In this document: one piece after another, positions 1-10,600 of the stretch | Layout of the letters: each line of letters begins with the position of its first letter | Numbering within the stretch: position 1 is the stretch's first letter | DNA from: Dimargaris cristalligena | Taxonomy: Eukaryota > Kickxellomycota > Dimargaritomycetes > Dimargaritales > Dimargaritaceae | Reading direction: 5' to 3' | DNA: 39,618 bases | Assembly (NCBI GenBank): GCA_027576995.1 | Contig: JANBQC010000242.1 | Location: forward strand, 1 to 39,618 | Notes under the pieces: model-generated | What the model was told of the DNA's origin: nothing | What the model saw: the letters and a program-made list of their open reading frames with translations, nothing else | The model's database searches: none | Program-made: the position numbers and the translations under genes

Positions 1-517
1 GTAGGTGGGGCTTAGACTCAGCCAAGTGGGCTACTGGTATTAGGATGGGGGCATAATACTAACTAATAATGGAGAATGCAGGTAAATGTCAGGGATATGC
101 AGAAGGCACACTTACTAGTTAGTACAAGGGAGGTAAGTGTATATAGAGTTTATTGGGGTAAACTAAGGGGTAGGAATAAGCTGAGGAATTGAACCAGTCC
201 CAGTGGGGCCTATTTATATATATACAAGGAAAGCTCTAGAGGGAGGTCCTAAGGGAAATACTGCTATGACTAAGGTGTGGATAAGTAAAGAATCCAACTG
301 GATGGCTTTGCATTGGGAAGACTCTTATGAGAACAGGAAGAGTCTTGGATCAGCAAGCTAAGTATTTGGAGTGTAAAGTATTAGGGTCAAATAAGTGGGG
401 TTACATAATAAAGGATAACCTCATAGTACCAGGAGTGACTATGGGAGGGTTAATATGGTGCTATAAGGCAAGAATAGGATGGGTGATTGTTAGGTCTGGA
501 TCAAGTCAGATTAGGAG
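1..517 (+). mobile_element. LTR-like terminal repeat, left copy, truncated by the window edge
   Basis: This segment aligns along its whole length, at roughly 80% identity by eye, with 38474-38990. Its right half also aligns with the reverse complement of 39345-39618. All three copies stop matching just after the same GATTAGGAG(G/T)GC sequence, which marks a common element end; the right-hand copies then read close to ACA, as an LTR 3' end would. The copy starts inside the repeat, so the element continues beyond position 1. It has an AT-rich TATA-like stretch near 210-225. There is no CG dinucleotide in positions 1-520. It could instead be a long terminal inverted repeat of a DNA transposon, because only one boundary can be seen. 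Confidence 0.75.
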
Positions 518-842
518 TGCCGATACTAAATGCCCGCAGTTAGTTTTATTGAGTTGGGTATTAGCAGTAATAAAGATTAGGATGAAGTCCCAGGTATAGA
601 ATAATATAGTAAAGGCTAGAACATAGTCCCGAGTATAGGACGAGCCAATCAAAGAGATGGAATCAGTGGGACGGGGGAAATGAATTTCCAACTCTAATAG
701 GGGCATGCTAACCATAAATTAAAAATGACTCGCAAAAGGGGAATATTGGTGTATACCAGTACAGTATAAACTGAGGTAATAAAAAGGTAATTGTATTTAT
801 AACATTAATAAAAGTAGATGTAATATTTCAAGGTATAACCAA
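518..842. other. Intergenic DNA between the left repeat and the PA-domain gene
   Basis: No gene is recognisable. This AT-rich stretch holds the 3' flank of the minus-strand gene that ends at 843. CG dinucleotides reappear from position 521, immediately past the repeat boundary, so the base composition changes where the mobile element ends. I saw no clear poly(A) signal. Confidence 0.5.
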
Positions 843-2209
843 TCAGTGAAACGTATGGGACGAATTGATATCCAAGCTAGCGGCTAGTATATCCAATTTT
901 TCCACAGCCGAGAGATTCAAGGTGCTAAACGAGTTGTCGAATCCAATTCTCCCATTGGCCAATATCGGGGGAGGACGCCTGGGTTTATATAGCTCCATAT
1001 GTTCCTCTTCCATACGTTTCTGCCTGGCTAATTTGCGCTTTTCCAGCTCTCGCTGGTGGCGAATTGACTTACGTAACAGCCAACAACTAGCAATAATAGC
1101 CAAAATAACTATACCGCTGACCACTGAACCAACGATGGTGCATATTTGAGTCACAGTTAGGGATGGGGCTACTCCCTGATTATTTTCCGTGACCCCAGGT
1201 CGAAGTAGAGTGCGATCGGAAGTCCAAGGACCAGACATAAAGAACGGGTGAGACCCCCACCAAAGACTGACGCTGCTTTCGATATCCCGCTTCGATATCG
1301 ACTCGGCTCTGCGGCTGGTCAAAGATCGCAAATCAGAAACAACTGGACTGAATCTGCCTTTAAAATCGCGGCGGTTGGTGCTGACCAGACGGGGGTACCT
1401 CTTCGACACGCCGGACCAAGGTAACCGGTGATTTACTGATTTACTCAGTTGAGAAGCCAGCTCCTCGCCTTCAGTATAAGAAATGCGGAAACACGGTGTC
1501 GTGATAGGCACACCCGAGCGGTGACATTCGACGTGACCGTTGGATTGATAGATTAAAAGCAGACTGGTCTTGTTTAAAATCTCGGGTAATATGGTAATTG
1601 AGTGTGGACCCTGCTCAAAAAGGACAACAAATTCAAAGCTAGTCGACTGTCCTTGCTTCACGAAATCGACCATCCTAAGAACTATGGTCTAGCGATGAAA
1701 CAAATACAAGCATCAGATAGGATACATGATGGTATAATCAAATTAATGGACTGGTTTTTTGAGTGTAGCGTATGCCATGGCTATACATACTATAGGGCTC
1801 GCATTTATAAGTCCCGGGATGACCTCTCCACAAGTACCTGGCTCTCTATCTATTATCCCGAAAACGAATATTTAAAAAAGCTACGGGTCCGCCTCATATA
1901 TAAGCAGCCTGGCCAACCGGAGTTCAAGTTTTTGAGTAGTCGAATAGGCCCTGAAAACATTACGGCTGGCTGATATAATACCCCGGTAGCTAAACTTACT
2001 TTAGTGGTCGCCCGATTATCTTGAATATTTTGGACACTCGAAGAAGTTATAACGGCACGTGTGCTTGATTCGCCCGGAAGAGCGTACTTTGAGGCAGAGC
2101 TCGGAATAGTGCCCCTGGAAAGTGCGCCTAGTCCGACAATTCCGAAAACGGTATCAAGTAGGATAAGTACAATTCCAATCAATAAGCTGCCCTTTAGTGG
2201 AGATTTCAT
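843..2209 (-). CDS. Single-pass membrane protein with signal peptide and probable PA domain (three exons)
   Basis: This is a spliced gene. Proposed exons on the minus strand are 2209-1918, 1837-1791 and 1688-843. Intron 2 (1790-1689) is well supported: donor GTATGT, a CTGAT branch-like site, acceptor CTAG, and it keeps the frame. Intron 1 is less certain: I chose donor GTTGGC at 1917 and acceptor CCAG at 1838 because they join the frames. Donors GTAAGT at 1999 and GTAGCT near 1884 are alternatives. The model gives about 394 residues. A signal peptide covers about 1-25. A lumenal domain around 70-197 ends in ITTPCFRISYTEGEEL, which resembles the end of PA domains. One transmembrane helix lies at about 294-318, followed by a basic stop-transfer stretch and a tail of about 75 residues. 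PA-TM proteins often carry a cytosolic RING finger, but no Cys/His pattern of that kind is present here. An in-frame ATG at 2260 would add 17 residues; its AT-rich context looks like leader DNA. Confidence 0.68.
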
Positions 2210-5200
2210 AATAAATATGAAAATGTTAGCCAATAAGCTTTTTTTTAAAAAAAGACGCATAAATATAGTCCATTCATTAAAAATGGTTAGGAATCTAAAA
2301 TATACTTAGTGTGTAAATAAATGTAACATTCATACTAAGCTGAGGCGTAGCCAGACCAGTGACCACTATATATATATTATATGCCCATAGGGAACCCGTT
2401 GCGCGTATAGGAAAGTTCGTGGTCAATTGATGACAATCATCAGGTAAAAAGAGTGAAAATAGAAGGATAGTATTGCACATCGTGACAATTAATGTAAAGA
2501 TTGGCATTACCAGGGGTGGTAGGATGTGTGAATATGGATGGAGTCATTCGTACAATTAGCCGCGCACCAGTATGTTATTTTTCAACTTTAATATTTAGTG
2601 GCCTATCCTTCCTAATAAAGACACAAACTAGGTAGCGAATGGCAAATTTGTGACACTCGATACCATCGGAGGGAGGGGGATTCAGGGACATTTCAACCCA
2701 CGATAAGCAAAGGGACGTGTTTCACCTGGGTGTATATCTCAAGTTCAACAAATGTAAAATCCAATATAATAGTTTTAGTATGAGCCTAACCCCCAAGTCG
2801 AAAGGAGCTGGTACTGCAATCTCCTGCATAACCACAACTTCCCGCTAACTGAATATAAGAATAGACAATAGTAAATATGGTGGAGATAGCCACACAGTGA
2901 CCAGGAGGTAATCGCCGCCTGGGTATTCATATGGCTCTGCTCCGTATTATTGGAATTCCCAGTATAAAATAAGAGTATTTTCAAGCTATTCGACACCACT
3001 ACCGACATGGGGAAGTGTTAGTCACCCCAGCCCAACCTGAATCTCGATGCAGACCTCTCCACTCACCCCTGGTTAAGCCTGGCCATATTATCTAGCAGGT
3101 AGCTGTCGAATAGGATTTACATTGCAGCCTTCCTCAAATGAGTTTCCGGCTTCCGAAAATCACATTATTATAATAAATAGCCTATTAAATTTATCCCCTG
3201 GACTAATTGAATATAGATCGAGGCATGGTTACCACCTGTAGCATATTAGAGACGTCTATATCGTATATTCGTTTACCACTATCGTTGGTATCGCTGGATG
3301 AAGTGCTGAGGTTTGCGAATATCGATTTTCGCGATCCACCCTCCCTAGATGGCTAAGCCCCATCTACCACCATGTCGCGGTGACCGACCACCCTATACGA
3401 CTAATAATTCACCGGTACTTCTACTCCGCTAATCTGACCAGTTTTAGTTTATAATTTTCTCTTCGGTGGTGATGTTCGAGACCAGACTTGTACTGATTGG
3501 ACATGCACCATTTTGGCAATCGGTAGCTCTCTTATAGGAATGAACCTTGTGACATAAATGCGTTTTAAATCCATTCCAAAAGAAAGGCGATTCACATGAT
3601 TAACGAACAATTTTCCGAATGCATAGTCCGGGGGTATGGCGGTAAGAGACTAGGCGGAGCTTGTACCAGTGGTGTGTGTATAATCATGAACAAACTACTG
3701 TATCATGATGTGAACTCCCAAGTAAAGTGATATTATGCTTATTGGATGCACAGAGTGGATGTGCATAAAACTAGCCATATCAATCCTGGTTTCTGCTACT
3801 ACCCCGGTTCTCCATAGGTCCAGGGATATCTAATTTTAGAAACGCTCTAACAAACGTGAGTCTATCAGGCACCAACGCTCCGGCTGCATATTTTTTTTTG
3901 GCAATTAAACCTGGAAACTCTTAGTTCAGTATTCCCAACACTAGATCGCACTTTTGCAGCACTGGGTGGCTCCGCCTTCAACATACTAGGCCAAGGAATG
4001 TGCGAAATGGCCCTGACTGCCTTATAATGCCGTTTAGACGTCGCAATAAAGGGTTCCCGGTTAACGCCTATGGAATTGCCCGAGGACATAGATGGGCTGG
4101 ATTCGGAGGCGCTGGAATTCACGCTTGACTATGAATGGAGTCATAGAATGTAAGGAATTATAACGGCCGAAGTGCCCTGAAATTGCTAGTGGAAATAGGA
4201 CTGATTTATTTGGAAAGGGTATCCTCGAAATGTCGTCTTCAATGAGTAGACAACTGCTGTGTTTCCGTCGCAGGATTCAAGCGCCTTTTATATATGAATT
4301 CGAGTACTATAAGAATTTCAACTTATTCTCAAAAGAAATACAAAGTAAAAGCAACGAGAAACGAATTCGTTGAAAATATATCAATGCCAAAATAGTTGCA
4401 AGAATTAACTGCAATATTGATAGGATAGAGCCTGTCAGAATAGGTGTTGTCAGGATGAGAGCACGTTTAGCACAGAATTAGTGGAGGGATTGTGGGAGGG
4501 ATTTGGTACCTACCACTGGCAATCAATCATAACATATCGGACGACACTAAAGTTTGGGTTATAAATCAAAATAATCTGCACGGGTATTCTTCATTGGAAT
4601 CTGCCAGAGTAATTTTGACTATAGGTCCCTCTCTATCGGATAGCCGATTTTCAATTTGCCATCTACCCATAAGCTCTGAATCTACATCAGAACCTACCAT
4701 TAGTCCAATTCGAAACTGTAAGTCGCAAACATCATATATGTTCATCCAACTGCTGGTGTGTAGGTCAGGGTCGTAAGTGAGAAGATAGCCACTTCAGCAG
4801 TAAGCCACCGCGACACCTGCAAATAGCAATTTTAGTACTATCGATTAGTTACTTAGGGCATCAACCTGGGATACAGTTTTCCTAGTAATTTTTATAGCTC
4901 GCTTCAACAAACTACCGTATTCAACCTAAACGACTATAATATTTCTCTAAATTAATGAATTGACACAGCCAATCTTTCTATATTTGCAACTTATATTTCT
5001 GAGGTACGGTTTACCGATAAATAAATAATGGCAAATATACGTTATATGGGATTCGTCGTTGATTATAGTGCAGCTCTCCCTATTTGTGACATGCAATAAA
5101 TATAAGCCATTTTGGCAGTCATATTATTGGGTTATTTCGGAATATTTCGATTGATGAGAAATTTGACTGCGGAATAATAAAACCATTAATTAGTTATTCC

Positions 5201-5376
5201 TGGTATAAATATCTGTGATGATATTATACCATACTATAAACTACACCCACAAAATACCCCACCAATGGAAGTCCCATTTCCACCATGGCCTCAGCATTTA
5301 AAAATTCTGGGTGCAACGGTCCATTTTATTGACCAATGATTTTCTAAAGACACCCATCCCACGCCACGCTCGATTA
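2210..5376. other. Gene-poor intergenic DNA
   Basis: I recognise no gene here. A 70-codon minus-strand frame from an ATG at 2507 encodes a hydrophobic, signal-peptide-like start, but nothing else supports it. A Ser-rich minus-strand frame around 3865-4089 is also unsupported. The stretch 2237-2252 has a T-run followed by an A-run just upstream of the PA-domain gene. The rest is AT-rich with many stops in all frames. Confidence 0.4.
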
Positions 5377-5520
5377 ATATGGGTGAAATTCAGCTCGACT
5401 GTATAAGGTTTTAACAGATATGCGTATGGGAAAATCAGTGGGATATTAATTTTCAACCAGTAGTATTTGCCTCATCAAATGGATTTTTCGTTATACAGCC
5501 TTGTTGAACTACTCCCATAT
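5377..5520 (-). repeat. Relic repeat family, copy 1 (minus strand)
   Basis: On the minus strand this reads a peptide ending GCITKNPFDEANTTG, then a stop, then an untranslated flank with TTTTCCCATAC and TTTCACCCATAT. The same layout is seen at 20203-20344 (plus) and 25407-25550 (minus). The conserved C-terminus, stop and 3' flank suggest the 3' end of one mobile-element or multicopy gene family. The open frame here continues upstream on the minus strand to about 5707, giving about 84 codons. I do not recognise the protein family. Confidence 0.6.
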
Positions 5521-5958
5521 ACATACAATTAAATAGGGAAATGTATTGGACGACTCTAATAATGGATAATGGATATTTGTGCGGTGATTTCTTTACTTGA
5601 TTAAAAGATGATTGGGAAAATAATATTAGCCGGCCGGTATATATATCTACATGTACTAATTCGAACGGAGGCATGAAAGCCAGTAGTTCCGTTTTGAGAA
5701 GAGACAAGGACTAAATATTTATCAACGGTGATAAGTCATGTATTAAAAATTGGGTAATGGACAAGGAAAGGGGTGTGGTGGTATTACAGGGATTAAAGAA
5801 GTGGAAGGAGGGCAGTAAAACATTGGCTCATTAAAAGGTGAACGGCAGAATCCAGAGGTAAATGGGACCGTTCGACTCTATAGAAGTGAACCGGGGCACT
5901 TCAAACCCCCAGAGGGAATGGTGAATGGGGGGGGGGGGTATATAGGAGGGGGATAAAT
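5521..5958. other. Possible upstream part of relic copy 1 and 3' flank of the quinone reductase gene
   Basis: The minus-strand frame of the relic repeat stays open up to about 5707. From there to 5926 I see nothing coding. A run of 12 G (5927-5938) lies about 20 bp beyond the stop codon of the minus-strand quinone reductase gene and would read as a C-run in its 3' untranslated region. Confidence 0.4.
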
Positions 5959-7689
5959 CTATGGTTTGAGTAAGATTTTGCCTACGGAGCTACGTGATTC
6001 GAGGTCCCGATGGGCATGCTCGATAGCGGCCAGGGGATAAATCCGGTGGATAAGCGGCTTAATTTGTCCCCGCTGGACCATGTCTAGCAGTTGGTAGGTG
6101 AAGCGGTCGAACTCTGCGCGGTCCGGGATGTAATTAAACAGGGTGGGTTTGACCAACTTGACATTATTACAGGCGAGAATGCCAATGTCAATGGGGGGCA
6201 CTTTGCCGGATGAGCATCCAAAGACCACCATGTTCCCGCCCCGACGGACGCAGCCCAGGTTAGTATAGAAAGTGGTCCGGCCCACTGAGTCGTAGACTAC
6301 ATCTACCCCACGGCCAAAAGTCAGTCGCTTAATTTCCTGGGCGTAGTCGGGCTGGTCGTAAAAAAGCACGTGTTCAACCCCCAGGGTGTTTTGGAGGCAC
6401 TGGGCTTTGGCTGGGGAGGAGGTGACCGCAATAACCTTGGCCCCGAATTGCTGACAAATCTGGACCAGCAGGGAGCCAGTACCACCCGCCGCTGCATTGA
6501 TGAGCACCCAATCGCCGGCCTTGACTTTATACGCCTCGGTAACCAGGGCCAAGGCCATGACTCCCTGCAGCAGGACGGCCGCGCCCGTTTCAGTACTCAC
6601 TGAGGAAGGCAGCTTGTAGATGGCCTTGGGGCATACGCAAGAGTACTCGGCATACGTGTAGTTGCCCAGGTAGGCCACCCGGTCGCCAGGCGCGAATTGG
6701 TGGGCCAAACTGGTACCCACCGCAACCACCGTACCGGCCCCTTCCCGGCCTAGGATACAGGGGACTGGAATGTGAATCAAACCGGTGCGTTGATTGATAT
6801 CAAGGTAGTTCACCCCTATATATTCGTTCTTAATAAGAACACACCGCGGGTGCACTTTAGGAGTAGGCATTTGAACATGCTGTAATACATCGGCGCCACT
6901 GCCAAACCGGTCGATCCGAATTGCTCGCATATTAGCTATGGGAAGGCTGTTGCTGTAGCAAGTACGGTAGGAGGTTGTGGGGCTTTTGGAGAGCGCGGCA
7001 GGGCCATTGCCCGGCTCACTGCTACTGCCGCAAGCCGCACGCGTAACGGGACAGTAGCGGGCCACTTTGCTATCGTAAAATTTACCCAAGGCACGGAGAG
7101 GATTGCGGAAGGCATTCAGCGGGGAAGAACAGGCGGCTTTGGTGGGCTCGGTTAGAGCTGATCCAGTGGTCGCTCGGTTGCCGCGGGAGGCCGGTGCGGG
7201 TAGAATGGGGGCATAGGGGGTGTTTTTAATTGAGAAATACGAGGTGCCGGGGATTCCCGGGCCCTTGGTGCGCGGCATAGTCGAAGGGGGGCAGCTAGAG
7301 GGGTGGCAGGACTCGTCTTCCACCGACATACCCAAGGTGGCTGTCGACCCCACTGATGCCACTGATGCGTTATCAGGAGCCGACAATGGGTTGGTTGGTG
7401 GGGTTGGTGCGTTATCTTCAGGGTTCATGGAAATGGGGGAGAGCGGCGCCGACAGCGGGGGCAGAAGCGAGTCGTGATTCATGGAATAGCATGGCTGCGT
7501 GGTTTCGGAATTGTCCTGGCCATTGGTCTCATTGCTACCAGTGCGAGAGATACTAGTCGAGCACGGCTCAAGGTCCATGGTCGGTGACCGGGAAGCCGCT
7601 TGCAAATTGGGAGTGGGGACGGCCTGAGTATGCGACGAGAATGGTGGGCCGTTGTACCCACTGGGTTCCAAGTGGGAAGGCGAGAACAT
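5959..7689 (-). CDS. NADPH:quinone oxidoreductase (qor/ZTA1, zeta-crystallin family) with long N-terminal extension
   Basis: This is a 576-codon uninterrupted frame from ATG 7689. Residues about 254-576 form a full-length quinone oxidoreductase of the medium-chain dehydrogenase/reductase superfamily, which reduces quinones or other enone substrates with NADPH. Landmarks are the GroES-like half with IGVNYLDI and GREGAGTVVAVG (about 291-325), the nucleotide-binding AAAGGTG turn (398-404), and the VVYDSVGRTTF block (about 464-474) typical of bacterial Qor and yeast Zta1. No zinc-binding cysteine set is seen, as expected for this branch. Residues 1-253 are rich in Ser, Pro and Thr and look disordered; family members normally begin near the internal ATG at 6930. 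The frame stays open further upstream to 7920, but only from a TTG, through a hydrophobic C/T-rich stretch that I take to be leader. The start could be 7689 or, less likely, 6930. A CRE-like site sits about 60 bp upstream of 7689. Confidence 0.9.
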   Translation of the reverse strand: MFSPSHLEPSGYNGPPFSSHTQAVPTPNLQAASRSPTMDLEPCSTSISRTGSNETNGQDNSETTQPCYSMNHDSLLPPLSAPLSPISMNPEDNAPTPPTNPLSAPDNASVASVGSTATLGMSVEDESCHPSSCPPSTMPRTKGPGIPGTSYFSIKNTPYAPILPAPASRGNRATTGSALTEPTKAACSSPLNAFRNPLRALGKFYDSKVARYCPVTRAACGSSSEPGNGPAALSKSPTTSYRTCYSNSLPIANMRAIRIDRFGSGADVLQHVQMPTPKVHPRCVLIKNEYIGVNYLDINQRTGLIHIPVPCILGREGAGTVVAVGTSLAHQFAPGDRVAYLGNYTYAEYSCVCPKAIYKLPSSVSTETGAAVLLQGVMALALVTEAYKVKAGDWVLINAAAGGTGSLLVQICQQFGAKVIAVTSSPAKAQCLQNTLGVEHVLFYDQPDYAQEIKRLTFGRGVDVVYDSVGRTTFYTNLGCVRRGGNMVVFGCSSGKVPPIDIGILACNNVKLVKPTLFNYIPDRAEFDRFTYQLLDMVQRGQIKPLIHRIYPLAAIEHAHRDLESRSSVGKILLKP

Positions 7690-10600
7690 GGTCACGAGAA
7701 GAAAAATGTAGAAATTATGGAGTGGGAGAGAGGGGGTGGGCCGCAGCGACGTCAGGGTCAAATGAATAAACAAAACGAATGGTGGTAGCTCAACCCAAAA
7801 TAGGAGTGCGGGAAAAGGGGGGTAGTCGATAAGGGAATTAAGGGTACAGGGCAGACAATGTAAAACCTGGATTCGATAAAAGAGTGTAAAAGCTAGAGGG
7901 ATAAGCAAAATTGCCTTCAAGTCGGCAATTGGGTGGTAGTTAGTACTGTGCGGGTCTTTTTAATTGGAGAAGCAATAGCTGGTGTGGTGGTGGAAGTAAA
8001 TAGCGGGCCAAGAACGGGTTATAAACGAAGAAACAAGCGTAACTAAATATATGAAAGGGAAAAATAGTAATAATTAGGATAGTAAGCGCAATAAGGCAAG
8101 GCAACGGGAGAGTGTGCTTGGGTTCTTTAAACGAGTCTCTGAGCCTTTACTAAGACAGGTATAAAAAGATGGCTGACAAAAGTAGAGATAAACGAACATC
8201 CACTCACTCGGAAGGAGTCGGCGTGTATGACAAATTAAGCAGCGGCGGTTAGCGACAGGGGCACGCGATAGTAGCGGGCACAATTGGGAGCGACGAACCA
8301 ATATAGAAGCAGGGGGTCCAGGATATATATTTAATTATTCAGAAAGTCAAATGTGCAGAAAGATTGGGAAAAATGGGTTAAGTCTGTTCACCGGACTTTG
8401 CTGGAGGAAGTCGTACCGTTTATTCTTCGTGTTTATCCGTTTTCGTTGGATATATTATAGTAGCGTAGTATTTATTATGTATGAGAGAGATTTATTGTGT
8501 GGTGGAGAGGCGCGCACCTGCCATTCGGGCCCTTATGGAACTCCAGAGGCTGTTGTGTTGCTAATAGCGATATCCAAATAAGCCATTCTTCGCTTGGGTG
8601 ACCGATTCATCATAGGCGCCCGTACTGTGCTATTCTGACTAATCGGCTAAGCCTTGTTTGGCCCAGCTTCCTGGTGCTTATTAATCCACCCGGGGCTACA
8701 AGCTTTAATTGGAACCCCCAGCCCGTCACTCCTTTTCTATTGGTAGCTCGTTTCCGTGTCACGGGACTTGGTTGAGCTGGCACCCGGCTGGCTGGATAAT
8801 GTGTCCTAATAATGATTACCGCCATCACATTACCTCCAAAACCCTCCAGCCAATCTTGAGTCACTTGCATGGGTGAGGCCACCGTTGGGCCACAAAGTGC
8901 GTGGCGGATTTCGGACTAGTCGCGCCGTAGCTGACGCTGTCTGCAGAGCTGTACATCTGAATCGGCCAAGGAAAGCAATCTATAGGCATTTGTTGGTTCG
9001 AAATAAAATATACGCTGGTCGGGGTTTAAGAAAGTGGAGAACATGCCACGCAGCCCCAGGCCTCTACATATGCTGACTTTGCGTTGGTACTTCACACACT
9101 ACAGAAGAATGGATCGAAACAATAGTATACGTGTGTCACCCAGTGCAACCCATCCCCAAACAGACGGAAAAAGGCGTCATTAGGCCAGCCCGAGGCTTTT
9201 TATACCCCAAGGATACCATACTAAGTGTATCCTAAGCATATGGGTATAATAGCGATGCACATGTCTTTCCCAACCCCTACAATTGGACCGACACCCACTC
9301 TATTCTAAGCATCTGAGGCCACACCCGAATTTATCATAGCCCGAGGGGGGTTTTCATCAAACCACACTACCTGGTAATAATAGCAAATACGGAATCATGG
9401 CAAAACCACGCCTACCTTTCATTTTACATGGTCCGAAGGGTTCGATTGGACGGGACTTCGCAACGGGCGCCAGAAATACTCAACTACGGCAAAACCAAAG
9501 TCCCCAATGCATGTTTAATGCAAATTTAGAAACCCTCCGAAATCATCCCGTGGGTTGATTTTACTGACCTAAGCAACTGGGGTTACGGCTAAAGACTTGC
9601 TTATAGATGGGCCTTCCGTAGGAGAAAGAGGGTGGGGCGCCTCATGAAGAACAGGGGGAGGGAGGGAAAAAAGAGGAGGGGAGGGTATACAAGGTATAAT
9701 GGCAATAGCCAGTCCAGCTGGCTAGATGGTATGTACTCGAGTTGGCTGCCCCCCTTTTAGGCCCTTCGATTTTTGGGGGAGGGATTCCTAAGACCAAGTG
9801 GACCAGTGTTGGGTTTTTTAATGCACTTTCCCACACACGCACCAACTCAAGTCGACTTGACCGTCTTGTACATGCTTTGTTAGTGCATATCACCACATTA
9901 TAAGATTCCGGAATCGATGGTGGAATAGCCCGAGACGCTGGCCTTGAATACTAAAGCAACTATAATTAGGAGGCGTGTGGCGAGTGAATGTATCCGCACC
10001 ACACTACTGGATGGACCTTAGCCCTTCTAAGTGACGTATGACTGCTATTTAAAGAACCATGGTTTGAAGAACCTGGCCATCGGGAATTATAGGTCAAGAT
10101 CCAGATGGCCAAGTCTGGGGGCGGCATGGCGCGATATTTAAATACATCAATTCACCGATATTACCAAACGGGTTGGGTATTAATTAGGCGTCGTAGAGAA
10201 TATTAAAAAGCACATTGCTTTGTGGCCGACCAGAGAGAGACCCCACTGACTAATGAGGCTTTCTGGCCGGCGCCATCCCTCTGTGTGCAATAACGGCCCA
10301 CTCGGGGCATCCATTGTCCTTGTGTTAGAGAATGCCATACAATAGTTTCATGTATGATTATGTAAAGCACGCCAACGCTGTAATTGGGCGATGCCGACCC
10401 AGTGGACTGGACATACAGCCTTACACTCGTGATTCGTAAGCCCCTTCGTCTTATCACCCCCCCTCCCTCTCCCATTTACGGGCTGGGATGGTCCCGCTTC
10501 AAACCCGCATCTACTCCAGCATATGCCAGCAGCCACCTTCCAATTTACCCATCAGGAAGGAACAGGTGAAAATACGAGCCTGAATGGTATTCACCTCCAT

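Noticed and set aside
3865..4122. Ser-rich 85-codon minus-strand frame
   Set aside because: It begins at GTG, has no recognised domain, and is of a length expected by chance in this DNA.
5563..5710. PFELVHVDI in relic copy 1 as a Gypsy integrase core
   Set aside because: The match is only a few residues, there are no catalytic acidic residues at proper spacing, and the other copies do not keep it.
7690..7920. An extra 77 codons in frame upstream of the quinone reductase, reading as a hydrophobic segment
   Set aside because: The only start for it is a TTG at 7920. The stretch is C/T-rich on the coding strand and looks like fungal leader DNA, so the hydrophobic peptide is a by-product of composition.
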